From Bacteroidales bacterium KA00251 (GTDB lineage Bacteria > Bacteroidota > Bacteroidia > Bacteroidales > Porphyromonadaceae): 38,099 nt of DNA. A model generated the notes under the pieces. It saw nothing but the letters and a program-made list of their open reading frames with translations, did no database searches and was not told where the DNA came from. Within the stretch, counting starts at the first letter, position 1; every line of letters starts with the position of its first letter. Position numbers and translations under genes: made by a program. Shown piece after piece: positions 7,297 to 15,680 of the stretch. The stretch lies in contig KQ959276.1 of the NCBI GenBank assembly GCA_001552775.1, forward strand, positions 72,051-110,149, written 5' to 3'.

Positions 7297-10142
7297 AAGA
7301 AATAGAATATCAGAAAAAATATACAAGACAATTAATTGATAAAGCAACCGAAATTCTGACAGATGAATATAGAGATGCAGGAACGATTGTATTTAAAGCA
7401 CCAACTGGTTCTGGTAAAACCTATATGGTTTCGCAAGCTATAACGCAAATGGTTAAAGAAAATCCCTACATGTCCCTCGCTTTCATTTGGATTTCGGTCA
7501 ACAAGCTGCACGAACAAAGTTTGAACAGCCTGTCCCGCTACTTTGAAGATGAACGTCTGATTGAATGCTTGACAAACACCGAATTGAATAATAACACGAT
7601 TGAACAAAACGAAATAATGTTTGTCAATTGGGAAAGTATAAATAAAGAGAATTCTTTGTTTCGGGTGGATAACGAGCAAAATTGGAACTTGCAAACAGTA
7701 GTAGAAAACACCAAAGATGAGGGCAGAACTATCATATTGCTTATTGATGAAAGCCACAGAAATGCCAAAACAGACAAATCGCAGGAATTAATTGACATTA
7801 TTTCGCCACGTTTAGTAATAGAAATTACAGCAACACCAAAACTGTCAACTGGCTATTTGATTGAAATTCCTTTGAAGAAGGTTATTAAGGAGGGGATGAT
7901 AAAAAAAGAGATACAGATAAATGCAGCCAAACAAGAGCAGGTAAAAAACAATAAAGATTTGCTTTTGGTTGCCTTACGCAAACGAAAACAACTACAAACA
8001 GCATATCATAGCTTGGGTACAAATATTAACCCACTATTACTTATCCAGATTCCTAACAAGAAAGCGAATGATATAATACAACCCGAAGATGAAATTATAG
8101 AGATATTAAGTAATCAGGGTATTGGCATTCAGAATGGCAAGTTAGCGCTTTGGTTGTCAGAAGACAAACGAAATAAAGAGGATGTAGAAAATAATTCCAG
8201 TCCAGTTGAAGTGTTGATTTTTAAAGAAGCTATAGCATTGGGGTGGGATTGCCCGCGGGCAAGTATTCTGTTTCTGCAACGAGAATGGAATAATGAACGA
8301 TTTGAGTTCAATATACAAACGCTTGGTAGGATTATGCGCATGCCCGAGCAAATGCATTATGAAGATGCTCCAGAATTAAATGTAGGCTATGTGTATTCGG
8401 CATCAAATGCCTTTACCATAGTGGAAGAACTTGCAAAAGACTATGTTAGTGAACAAAAACTTGTTATTGATAATGAAATATATAATAAAAAGCCACAACT
8501 ATTTAGTGAGCATATCCGCAGGAAAAGAGAACTAACAAGACTCTCGGGTGATTTTAGAGCTGTATTTAATGAGGCTGCAAAGGCTAAAAATCTGAAAGAA
8601 AAGATAAATACAAATGTTACTCAAATATCAAAACAGATAAAACTTGCAGGAAAAATTGAAGAATTGGATAAAGGACAGGAAGTAACTTTTGATAATTCAA
8701 AAACAATAGAAAAGAGCAAAGCTGAAATTCAAAACAGTTATGATACTTTTATACGACAGATAGTGACACCTTATGAAATCGCACGTTCCCAAAACATATT
8801 AAAAACGACTATTAGGTCTTGGTTTAAAAATGAATTAGGAATAGGCGATGAGGACATTATCCAGCTTATTGTGATGAGCCAAAGCAAGGGGAACTATGGC
8901 AACTTTAAAACAACAATAGAAGAAGCAAAGGATTTATATAAAAATTTACCAACAAAAACCGATGAAGTAATAACTACCCCAAATTGGGAAGTCCCGACGT
9001 TTGTAAATATATTTTCAAATTTTGAAGAAGTGAAACCTGCCTCAAAATCAATATTAAAGCAGGAAGGTACGAAATCTTTTTTAGCAAAAATGGATAAAAA
9101 CGGGAAATCAGAATTATCCAAACCTGAAAAAGATTTTATTACAAAAATGGAGAATTCTGATGATTATTTACAATGGTGGTTTAAAAACGGCGAAGGTGAA
9201 GCAAAGTATTTTAGTATTGCTTACAAAAAAGAAGATGGCTTTTTATATGGCTTTTATCCTGATTTCATCATCAAAACAAAAAATGAAACAATCATTGTTG
9301 AGATAAAAGATGATAAAGATTTCAAGGCAGATAACTACTACAAACTATTAGCTGGAAGAGATTATTTAACCCGTTTAGATAAAAATATAGAAGAAAAAAT
9401 ACGATTTTATATCCTATCCCCTGTTGATTATTTCAATTTCTTCAAACATCTAAATGACATGGATTTAGATAGCTTTGAAGCTATCTATGAAAGGCGTTTG
9501 ATAAAATTCATCAAGAGTCAACAACTTCAAATTTCTGCAAAAATAGAAAGTAATGAAAAACTATCTAAAAGTGAGGAAGAATACAAAGAGTTGTTTACAG
9601 AATATGAAAAATCTTTATCTAAATTGAAGGACGAAGCTTTCAAACGCGAGTTAGCAGAGTTGAAGTTAGCAGAGGCAAGAAAGATAAATGAACAATACAA
9701 ATCAAATATCGACATTTTGTCAAAACATTCCGAAAGTACAAAAAAATCGGACGATGATAATGTAGAAATATCTGTAACAACACCCTTCAATATTTGTATT
9801 TTGGGAGAAGTTTCTGATGAAGCACTTATTAGAAATCAACTCAATAGATACTTTCAGAAGATAGGAATTGATAGTGTTGATTGGTCTATTGATTTTTATA
9901 ACAACTCAAAATTGCAAAACAGTAAAATACTTCGCTCTTTGCAGAAGGGACAAAGCAAATACTCATTAATTGTTACTGGACAAATTTTTCATCATTCTGG
10001 AAAAGGAAATGAGAAAGCTAATATTATTGCAGAATTAAATAATGAAAAATATATTCCTCACATAATTGGTGGGTCACCAAAGGACTTATTGACGCCAGAT
10101 GGTTTAATTGAAGTAATTCATAAATACTTTTCTAAAAAATGA
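7293..10142 (+). CDS. res: Type III restriction enzyme helicase/nuclease subunit (Res)
   Basis: The 949-residue protein has superfamily 2 helicase motifs: Walker A APTGSGKT (residues about 36-43), motif II IDESH (about 150), motif III TATPK (about 179) and motif VI QTLGRIMRMPE (about 341-351). A PD-(D/E)xK nuclease follows, with PDFIIKTKNETIIVEIKDD near residues 657-675. Res translocates along DNA from unmethylated sites bound by Mod and cuts on collision. Beyond the nuclease there is a highly charged coiled-coil segment (about 750-820) and a further compact region of about 115 residues (about 831-949, beginning FNICILGEVSDEAL) that looks like a separate alpha/beta domain. That tail is unusual compared with EcoP15I-type Res, where the nuclease is near the C-terminus. 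Start overlaps mod by four bases, so the two are translationally coupled. Confidence 0.9.
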   Translation: MKEIEYQKKYTRQLIDKATEILTDEYRDAGTIVFKAPTGSGKTYMVSQAITQMVKENPYMSLAFIWISVNKLHEQSLNSLSRYFEDERLIECLTNTELNNNTIEQNEIMFVNWESINKENSLFRVDNEQNWNLQTVVENTKDEGRTIILLIDESHRNAKTDKSQELIDIISPRLVIEITATPKLSTGYLIEIPLKKVIKEGMIKKEIQINAAKQEQVKNNKDLLLVALRKRKQLQTAYHSLGTNINPLLLIQIPNKKANDIIQPEDEIIEILSNQGIGIQNGKLALWLSEDKRNKEDVENNSSPVEVLIFKEAIALGWDCPRASILFLQREWNNERFEFNIQTLGRIMRMPEQMHYEDAPELNVGYVYSASNAFTIVEELAKDYVSEQKLVIDNEIYNKKPQLFSEHIRRKRELTRLSGDFRAVFNEAAKAKNLKEKINTNVTQISKQIKLAGKIEELDKGQEVTFDNSKTIEKSKAEIQNSYDTFIRQIVTPYEIARSQNILKTTIRSWFKNELGIGDEDIIQLIVMSQSKGNYGNFKTTIEEAKDLYKNLPTKTDEVITTPNWEVPTFVNIFSNFEEVKPASKSILKQEGTKSFLAKMDKNGKSELSKPEKDFITKMENSDDYLQWWFKNGEGEAKYFSIAYKKEDGFLYGFYPDFIIKTKNETIIVEIKDDKDFKADNYYKLLAGRDYLTRLDKNIEEKIRFYILSPVDYFNFFKHLNDMDLDSFEAIYERRLIKFIKSQQLQISAKIESNEKLSKSEEEYKELFTEYEKSLSKLKDEAFKRELAELKLAEARKINEQYKSNIDILSKHSESTKKSDDDNVEISVTTPFNICILGEVSDEALIRNQLNRYFQKIGIDSVDWSIDFYNNSKLQNSKILRSLQKGQSKYSLIVTGQIFHHSGKGNEKANIIAELNNEKYIPHIIGGSPKDLLTPDGLIEVIHKYFSKK

Positions 10143-10319
10143 CATGATAAGCTTATAAATATTTAAACATACGATTCGTGCTGATTTCCATAATACAAAA
10201 CAGAAACAAATTAGATTGTTTTATATTCTTGAAATAATTAAAAGCAAAATTACGATATTCATTATCGTTTTCATAAGTATAGACAGCTATAGTTGATTAC
10301 ATCACAATAAACGCAAGAA

Positions 10320-11330
10320 ATGACAAAGGAATACCACAATAGCATCAATATTTTCCAAGACGACAACGGATTGGTAAAGGTAAATGTGCGCTTTGCTGAC
10401 GAGGATGTATGGCTCACGCAAGGGCAATTGGCAGAGATTTATGACACCACGCAAGAGAATATCTCCATGCACGTCTCTAACATCTACAAAGAGGGCGAAT
10501 TAGATCAAAATCAAACTTATAAGAAATTCTTATTAGTTCGAAAGGAGGGTAATCGCAACGTACAGCGCAACATCGACCACTACAATCTTGATATGATCAT
10601 TGCGCTGGGGTATCGCGTGCAATCGCAAGTAGCAACACGCTTCCGCCGTTGGGCAACAGAACGACTGCATGAATATATACAGAAGGGATTTGCGATGGAT
10701 GATGATCGGCTGAAACAAGGAGGCAACCGCTATTTTCGTGAATTGCTACAACGCATTCGAGACATTCGGGCATCAGAGCGCAACTTCTATCAGCAGGTTA
10801 CCGACATCTATGCCACATCAGTGGATTACAATCCACGTGCCGACCTTACTCGAGCATTCTTTGCCACAGTTCAAAACAAACTGCACTATGCCGTACATGA
10901 GCATACCGCAGCCGAAGTCATTTACAACAGAGTGGATAGCGACAAACCCTTGGTGGGTATGACCAACTTCAAAGGTGATTACATCACCAAAGATGATGTG
11001 AAGATAGCCAAGAACTACCTTACAGAAAAAGAATTGCAACGGCTCAACCTGCTTGTAACGCAATTCTTAGACTTTGCCGAGTTTCAAGCCCTTGAAGAAC
11101 GCCCTATGCATATGGCAGACTGGATTGCAGCCCTTGACAACCAAATCATAGCTCTGCAACGCAAACTGTTGGATGGCAAAGGGAGCGTATCGCACAAAGA
11201 AGCCATTGAGAAAGCTGAGCATGAGTTCGCAATATACCGCCAGCGGGAAATGGAACAACTTGAAAGCGATTTCGACAAAATGGTGAAACGGCTACCCAAA
11301 AGAGGTCAAAAGCCACCAAAGCAAGGATAA
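10320..11330 (+). CDS. rhuM: RhuM-family protein (virulence RhuM)
   Basis: A 336-residue protein with the RhuM family layout. It has an N-terminal DNA-binding-like region (VWLTQGQLAEIYDTTQENIS, then HVSNIYKEGEL), the conserved stretch RNIDHYNLDMIIALGYRV, and ATRFRRWATERLHEYIQKGF, followed by a helical C-terminal half. The family was named from a Salmonella pathogenicity island gene, but its molecular function is unknown; members are frequent next to restriction-modification genes and on mobile elements. It is separated from res by about 180 AT-rich bases without a recognised gene. Its GC content is clearly higher than that of mod/res, suggesting a separate origin within the island. It is the last gene before the tRNA-Ser, and the length looks complete. 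Confidence 0.85.
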   Translation: MTKEYHNSINIFQDDNGLVKVNVRFADEDVWLTQGQLAEIYDTTQENISMHVSNIYKEGELDQNQTYKKFLLVRKEGNRNVQRNIDHYNLDMIIALGYRVQSQVATRFRRWATERLHEYIQKGFAMDDDRLKQGGNRYFRELLQRIRDIRASERNFYQQVTDIYATSVDYNPRADLTRAFFATVQNKLHYAVHEHTAAEVIYNRVDSDKPLVGMTNFKGDYITKDDVKIAKNYLTEKELQRLNLLVTQFLDFAEFQALEERPMHMADWIAALDNQIIALQRKLLDGKGSVSHKEAIEKAEHEFAIYRQREMEQLESDFDKMVKRLPKRGQKPPKQG

Positions 11331-11414
11331 AGAAACAAAAATTATGGATTCCTTATCCACTGTACACCATCAACCCATCTTATATTTTACCAACGGACTT
11401 TTTGGGTGTAACAA

Positions 11415-11450
11415 AGGGTGTAAATCGCATAACTTGCTGATTTACACCCT
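11415..11450. repeat. Perfect 12-bp inverted repeat beside the tRNA 3' end
   Basis: AGGGTGTAAATC (11415-11426) and GATTTACACCCT (11439-11450) are exact reverse complements with a 12-base spacer. An extra copy of GGGTGTAA lies just before it (11404-11411). The repeat sits 9 bases beyond the 3' end of the minus-strand tRNA-Ser, so it could be the tRNA terminator (though no T-run follows) or part of an attachment/recombination site at the island edge. Confidence 0.6.
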
Positions 11451-11458
11451 AATCTTAG

Positions 11459-11543
11459 CGGAGAGGGAGGGATTCGAACCCCCGGACCCGTGAAGATCAA
11501 CGGTTTTCAAGACCGCCGCAATCGACCACTCTGCCACCTCTCC
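11459..11543 (-). tRNA. tRNA-Ser (anticodon UGA)
   Basis: Read on the minus strand, the gene begins GGAGAGGTGGCAGAGTGG and ends with the T-arm GGTTCGAATCC and the acceptor CCTCTCC plus discriminator G. The anticodon stem-loop is GCGGT-CTTGAAA-ACCGT, giving TGA, i.e. serine. A long variable arm (between the anticodon stem and the T-arm) is typical of tRNA-Ser. CCA is not encoded. Its 3' end faces the accessory region, which is the usual orientation when an island has inserted next to a tRNA. Confidence 0.95.
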
Positions 11544-11590
11544 TTCATAAAAGGAGGGCTTATTAAAAGCCCATTTGGTTTACGCTTTTG

Positions 11591-11622
11591 CAAAGGTCGT
11601 AATTATTTCGCTTTTTTGCAAA
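11591..11622 (-). promoter_or_regulatory. Possible promoter of tRNA-Ser
   Basis: On the minus strand a TTTGC element (complement of 11617-11622) is followed, about 20 bases later, by ACGACCTTTGC (11591-11601). These resemble the Bacteroidota -33 TTTG and -7 TAnnTTTG elements, although the leading TA is off-register. They lie about 50-75 bases ahead of the tRNA. Confidence 0.35.
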
Positions 11623-11675
11623 TCTTCCTACAATAAAGAAGCGCGAAATATGCTCGCACCCTTTTGCGAAAAGAC

Positions 11676-11873
11676 CTTCGGAACGCTTTAGAAAATCTCT
11701 CGGAACATTTCAGAAAATATCTCGGAACGCTTCAGAAAATCTCTCGGAACGCTTTAGAAAAACTCTCGGAACATTTCAGAAAATCTCTCGGAACGCTTCA
11801 GAAAATCTCTCGGAACATTTCAGAAGATCTCTCGGACCACTTCAGAAGATCTCTCGGACCACTTAGAACGTCC
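11676..11873. repeat. 22-bp tandem repeat array (minisatellite), about 8.5-9 units
   Basis: Units start at 11698, 11720, 11742, 11764, 11786, 11808, 11830 and 11852, each 22 bases, with a diverged first unit at about 11676. The consensus is TCTCGGAAC followed by A/G-T/C-TTCAGAAAATC, with two alternating flavours (AACATTT and AACGCTT) and end units drifting to GGACCACTTCAGAAGATC. No spacers separate the units, so it is not a CRISPR. Because 22 is not a multiple of three, any ORF through it (one frame is open at 11664-11945) repeats only every 66 bases and is unlikely to be selected as protein. The array fills the gap between tRNA-Ser and phoH2; the rest of 11544-12037 holds only the two promoters listed. 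Confidence 0.9.
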
Positions 11874-11932
11874 ACAGTTGCACATTCTTACGAGGAGCAC
11901 TTATCCTTCTCTAGATGTGCAATTATTTTTGC

Positions 11933-11940
11933 TATCTTTG
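11933..11940 (+). promoter_or_regulatory. Bacteroidota -7 promoter element (TATCTTTG) for phoH2
   Basis: TATCTTTG is an exact TAnnTTTG match about 98 bases ahead of the phoH2 start, just after the tandem repeat array. No clear -33 TTTG is seen. The implied leader is about 85-90 bases. Confidence 0.5.
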
Positions 11941-12037
11941 TGTAGGTGGAGTAAAGGTACCGAAAGCTCCTTGTGGGGAGCCCTCTACCCTACTCTTTTT
12001 TAGAGAAGCATAAAACGATTTTAAACCACAGAGAGCT

Positions 12038-13405
12038 ATGACCGCACAAGCAACGCCAAAGACAAAGTCTAAGACAAGTCGCAAGAGTAAAAAAAACTTT
12101 GTACTTGATACCAACGTCATCCTGCACGATTATGAATGCATTGAACAGTTTGAAGAAAACGATATCTACATTCCGATCGTTGTACTAGAGGAGCTAGACC
12201 GTTTCAAAAAGGGGGGAGAGCAAATCAACTTCAACGCACGCCAATTTATAAGGAGGATAGACGAACTTTCAGAAGGGGATATCGTGCACAAAGGCGTTTC
12301 GCTTTCTGCTGATAGAGGCAAGATTTTTATTGCTACGAGTGGCTTGCATCATCCCGATGTGGTAAAAGCCTATCCCGACAACATTCCCGACAATCGTATT
12401 CTTTCGGTTACTAAGAGCATTGCAGAAAAGTACCCAAATATGCAAACGATCCTTGTTACTAAAGATGTCAATCTTAGGGTAAAGGCTCGTTCGCTAGGCA
12501 TTGCGGTAGAGGATTATTATCACGATAAGGTAGACGATGCCAACCTTTACGTGCAAAGTCAAGAAGAGTATACCGATATTTCCTCAGAGCTTATCGACAA
12601 GCTCTACAATCAACCTACTGGTATAGATGTCGCTGAGCTTCCTTTCGCTTCAAAGTTAGTTCCCAATCAGTGCTTTCTTTTGAAAAGTGATCGCAACAGT
12701 GCAATGGTTCGCTTCGACCCCTTCAATAGTAAGGTTAGTCTCGTACACAAAAGGAGCTGTTCGGGCATTACAGCTCGCAACATGGAGCAAGCTTTTGCAT
12801 TGGAAATCTTGATGGATCCTAATGTAAAATTGGTAGGTATAACAGGAAAGGCAGGGACAGGAAAAACATTGCTTGCCTTAGCAGCCTCACTAGAGCAGAG
12901 TGAGACCTACTCTCAAATTCTCTTGTCTCGTCCTATCGTAGCTCTCAGCAATAAGGATCTCGGCTTCTTGCCTGGTGATGAAAAGCAAAAAATCCTTCCC
13001 TATATGCAACCTCTTTTTGACAACCTCAACTTTATCAAAAGCCAACTCCGCAACAATGGCGCACAGCTACGCGAAGTAGAACAGATGGAGAAAGAGGGAA
13101 CCCTTGTAATTGAGGCACTTGCCTATGTACGCGGTAGAAGTCTCTCCGAAAGCCTAGTAATCGTAGACGAAGCACAAAACCTCACTCCACACGAAGTGAA
13201 GACGATTGTAACACGTGCTGGCGAAGGAACAAAGATTATCTTCACAGGAGACATTGAGCAAATAGACTCTCCCTACCTTGATGCGAATAGCAACGGTCTC
13301 GCCTACATGATTGAAAAAATGCGTGGACAAGCTCTCTTTGCCCATATCAATTTGGTAAAAGGAGAGCGAAGCGAGCTGAGTGAATTAGCCTCCAATCTGC
13401 TGTAG
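12038..13405 (+). CDS. phoH2: PhoH2-type protein: PIN ribonuclease domain fused to PhoH ATPase
   Basis: The 455 residues split into two parts. An N-terminal PIN domain begins after a basic leader (VLDTNVILHDYE near residues 22-33, with the later acidic VLEELDRF). A C-terminal PhoH ATPase has Walker A GKAGTGKT near 270-277, the sequence GFLPGDEKQKILPYMQPL, Walker B VIVDEAQN near 375-382, and GDIEQID. PhoH2 proteins studied elsewhere are RNA-unwinding and RNA-cleaving enzymes; the physiological target here is unknown. The gene stands first in a plus-strand series and is followed 34 bases later by the ketopantoate reductase-like gene. It appears full length and has core-genome composition. Confidence 0.9.
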   Translation: MTAQATPKTKSKTSRKSKKNFVLDTNVILHDYECIEQFEENDIYIPIVVLEELDRFKKGGEQINFNARQFIRRIDELSEGDIVHKGVSLSADRGKIFIATSGLHHPDVVKAYPDNIPDNRILSVTKSIAEKYPNMQTILVTKDVNLRVKARSLGIAVEDYYHDKVDDANLYVQSQEEYTDISSELIDKLYNQPTGIDVAELPFASKLVPNQCFLLKSDRNSAMVRFDPFNSKVSLVHKRSCSGITARNMEQAFALEILMDPNVKLVGITGKAGTGKTLLALAASLEQSETYSQILLSRPIVALSNKDLGFLPGDEKQKILPYMQPLFDNLNFIKSQLRNNGAQLREVEQMEKEGTLVIEALAYVRGRSLSESLVIVDEAQNLTPHEVKTIVTRAGEGTKIIFTGDIEQIDSPYLDANSNGLAYMIEKMRGQALFAHINLVKGERSELSELASNLL

Positions 13406-13439
13406 CTCCTTGCATCACATTGAAGTACAAACCACTGGT

Positions 13440-14414
13440 ATGAGTGTAAAAATTGTTGTCTCTGGGCTTGGTGCTATCGGAGGATATTATGGAGCAATGC
13501 TGGCACGCTTTGCCGAACAACTTTCCTCTGTGAAGGTCTTCTTTTACCTTCGGCAGGGCGAGCATCTCAATGCGATTCGACAGTTTGGCTTGCAAGTAGT
13601 CTCTCCTTCGCTAAACTTTTATGCTCATCCCACCTTGGCTACGAGCAAAGTGGAGGATATTGCCCTTGGAAAAGGGAAAGACAAGGGAGTTGATTATCTT
13701 ATATTGGCGACAAAAGAGTACGATCTTAAGAAAAACCTCAAAGACTTACTGCCAATAATTGGTCGTAAGACACTCATCTTAACGACTCAAAATGGTCTTT
13801 CTGCTCCTCTTACAGTACAATCCTTTTTGCCCGACAATACAGTAGCCTCTGCCGCTTGTCACATTACTTGTCGTAAGACTCCAGGTCTTATTACCGTAAG
13901 GAGCGATGAGAACTTACTTAAAATAGGGTTAGACCCCAGTTTTTCAGGCAAGATCACACCAGAGAAGTGGGCACAAATCGAGCGTCTATTTGTCTATCTC
14001 CGTGCAGCAGGAGTACGCTGTACTCCTCCCTCTAGAGAGATGGGGATACTCCTAAAAGAGAAGTTTATCATGCTCTCACCCAGTGCGGCAGCTACAGCCT
14101 ACTACAATCAACCCATAGGAGAGGTAATGAAGCATCACGAAGAGGCCCTCAGAGAGCTAATACACGAACTCGCTATGCTCTATCAAACCATGGGCAACCG
14201 CAATAGTCTTTTTATTGAAGATGAGGCTTTTGCCGCGATTGACAAGATGCCCAAAGAGGCAACAACGTCTATGCACAGCGATATCCAAAATGGTCACAAG
14301 TCCGAACTAGAATCGCTTGTGGGCTTTGTGGTAAAGACCGCAAAAAAGAACAAGCTAAGTGTACCTCGCTACGAAGCATTCTACAACGAATTGAAGAATA
14401 GGATCAACTCATAA
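13440..14414 (+). CDS. Ketopantoate reductase-family protein (ApbA/PanE-like)
   Basis: The NADPH-binding Rossmann motif GLGAIGGYYGAMLAR lies right at the N-terminus, followed by a LATKEYDL segment with the lysine expected in the ketopantoate reductase active site. The C-terminal helical domain includes LLKEKFIMLSPSAAATAYY and a KSELESLVG stretch, typical of the ApbA_C domain. Such enzymes reduce 2-dehydropantoate to pantoate for pantothenate/CoA, but many paralogues have unknown substrates, so I do not assign panE. I chose ATG 13440 (MSVKIVVSG) because the dinucleotide motif should start within the first ten residues; the frame extends to a TTG at 13410 without conserved sequence. The gene sits between two phoH genes. 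Confidence 0.8.
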   Translation: MSVKIVVSGLGAIGGYYGAMLARFAEQLSSVKVFFYLRQGEHLNAIRQFGLQVVSPSLNFYAHPTLATSKVEDIALGKGKDKGVDYLILATKEYDLKKNLKDLLPIIGRKTLILTTQNGLSAPLTVQSFLPDNTVASAACHITCRKTPGLITVRSDENLLKIGLDPSFSGKITPEKWAQIERLFVYLRAAGVRCTPPSREMGILLKEKFIMLSPSAAATAYYNQPIGEVMKHHEEALRELIHELAMLYQTMGNRNSLFIEDEAFAAIDKMPKEATTSMHSDIQNGHKSELESLVGFVVKTAKKNKLSVPRYEAFYNELKNRINS

Positions 14415-14480
14415 AAGTATTGTATAAGCGGTGCCTTATCTCATCCTTAGGTGGAAAATCCTTCTTCATGGAATAATGCG

Positions 14481-14488
14481 TAATTTTG
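14481..14488 (+). promoter_or_regulatory. Possible -7 promoter element (TAATTTTG) for phoH
   Basis: TAATTTTG fits TAnnTTTG and lies about 134 bases ahead of the phoH start in the 207-base gap after the reductase gene. Short ORFs on both strands in this gap have no recognisable content. Confidence 0.4.
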
Positions 14489-14621
14489 TCTCTAGAAAAC
14501 GTCTTTGTTCCGAGAGGAAACTTAGAGGAAGTAACGCTTTTTTTCATTCTTTTGACGAGAGTGAATGGAGGGAATATCCACCGGAAACAAGGAATAGCTC
14601 CTTCCGCAAAGTGCAAGTTTT

Positions 14622-15659
14622 ATGCTAATGACAGAAAAACTATATGTACTGGCAACTATTGATGCTGAAGTACTTTACGGTACCAATCGCTCCAATCTTG
14701 CTCTGCTAAGGCACCTTTTTCCTTCTCTGCGCATTGTGGCAGGAGAAAATGTGATAAAGATCCTTGGCGAGGAGAGAAAGATCGAAGAGCTGGTGAAAGT
14801 CTTAGATCTACTGGTAGCTCATGTAGAGCGGTACAGCGGACTTTCTGAAGATGAAGTACGGCGCATTGCCCAAGGAGAAGAGCTAAACACTCCCCCTCCT
14901 CTTCACCATATCCTCTATGGTGCACGAGGCAAGAGTATTGTTGCCAAAGGACCTCACCAGCAAGAGATGCTCAAGGCTTTTTCAGAAAAAGACCTACTCT
15001 TTGCTATCGGTCCAGCAGGTACAGGAAAAACCTTTGTGGCTATCTCTCTGGCTGTAAAGGCACTTAAAGAGAAACTGGTACGCAAGATTATCCTCTCGCG
15101 TCCAGCCGTGGAAGCAGGCGAAAAGTTGGGCTTTCTGCCAGGAGAAATGAAAGATAAACTCGACCCCTACCTGCAACCTCTGTACGATGCCTTGGAAGAG
15201 ATGCTTTCCCTTGCAAAACTGAAGTTTTACATAGAACAGGGCACCATACAAATTGCTCCTTTAGCCTACATGAGAGGACGTACCCTCAACGATGCCGTTA
15301 TTATCTTGGATGAGGCCCAAAACACCACCATCCATCAGATGAAAATGTTTCTTACTCGCATGGGGTTTCACTCCAAAATGATTGTCACAGGCGACATTAC
15401 TCAGATTGACCTCCCCAACGGAGCCAAGAGTGGACTTAAACATGTACTTCCCCTCATGAAGGATATCGAAGGAATAAGCACGATCCACTTTGACAAGGGA
15501 GACATCATACGTCATCCCTTAGTCAAGAAAATCGTGGAGGCCTATGATCGCGATGCATACACACAGCAAGAGGAGAGCAAAAAGCACAAACAAAAAGAGG
15601 CTCCTCAAAATGGAAACATACAACAAACAGGATCTCCCTATACAGAGGATCCGCAATAG
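14622..15659 (+). CDS. phoH: PhoH-family ATPase (YbeZ-type)
   Basis: A 345-residue single-domain PhoH protein. It has an N-terminal KH-like region with NVIKILGEERKIEELV, then Walker A GPAGTGKT near 130-137, SRPAVEAGEKLGFLPGEM, Walker B VIILDEAQN near 225-233, and GDITQIDLP. The C-terminal 35 residues are polar (Lys, Gln, Glu) and probably disordered. YbeZ-type proteins act in ribosome maturation and RNA metabolism together with the endonuclease YbeY, which is not in the window. The start ATG 14622 is followed by another at 14628. purC follows after 21 bases, so the two are probably transcribed together. Confidence 0.9.
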   Translation: MLMTEKLYVLATIDAEVLYGTNRSNLALLRHLFPSLRIVAGENVIKILGEERKIEELVKVLDLLVAHVERYSGLSEDEVRRIAQGEELNTPPPLHHILYGARGKSIVAKGPHQQEMLKAFSEKDLLFAIGPAGTGKTFVAISLAVKALKEKLVRKIILSRPAVEAGEKLGFLPGEMKDKLDPYLQPLYDALEEMLSLAKLKFYIEQGTIQIAPLAYMRGRTLNDAVIILDEAQNTTIHQMKMFLTRMGFHSKMIVTGDITQIDLPNGAKSGLKHVLPLMKDIEGISTIHFDKGDIIRHPLVKKIVEAYDRDAYTQQEESKKHKQKEAPQNGNIQQTGSPYTEDPQ

Positions 15660-15680
15660 CGTTTTATATATTTCTTAGCT

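Noticed and set aside
11676-11873. Possible CRISPR array
   Set aside because: The 22-bp units are directly abutting without spacers and the units themselves vary; no cas genes are present.
11664-11945. A 93-residue plus-strand ORF through the tandem repeats
   Set aside because: It is a by-product of a 22-bp repeat that happens to stay open; the unit is not a multiple of three, it starts at a TTG, and it shows no recognisable protein.
14415-14621. Small overlapping ORFs on both strands between the reductase gene and phoH
   Set aside because: No recognisable domains and mutually overlapping; the stretch is better explained as a leader with a promoter.
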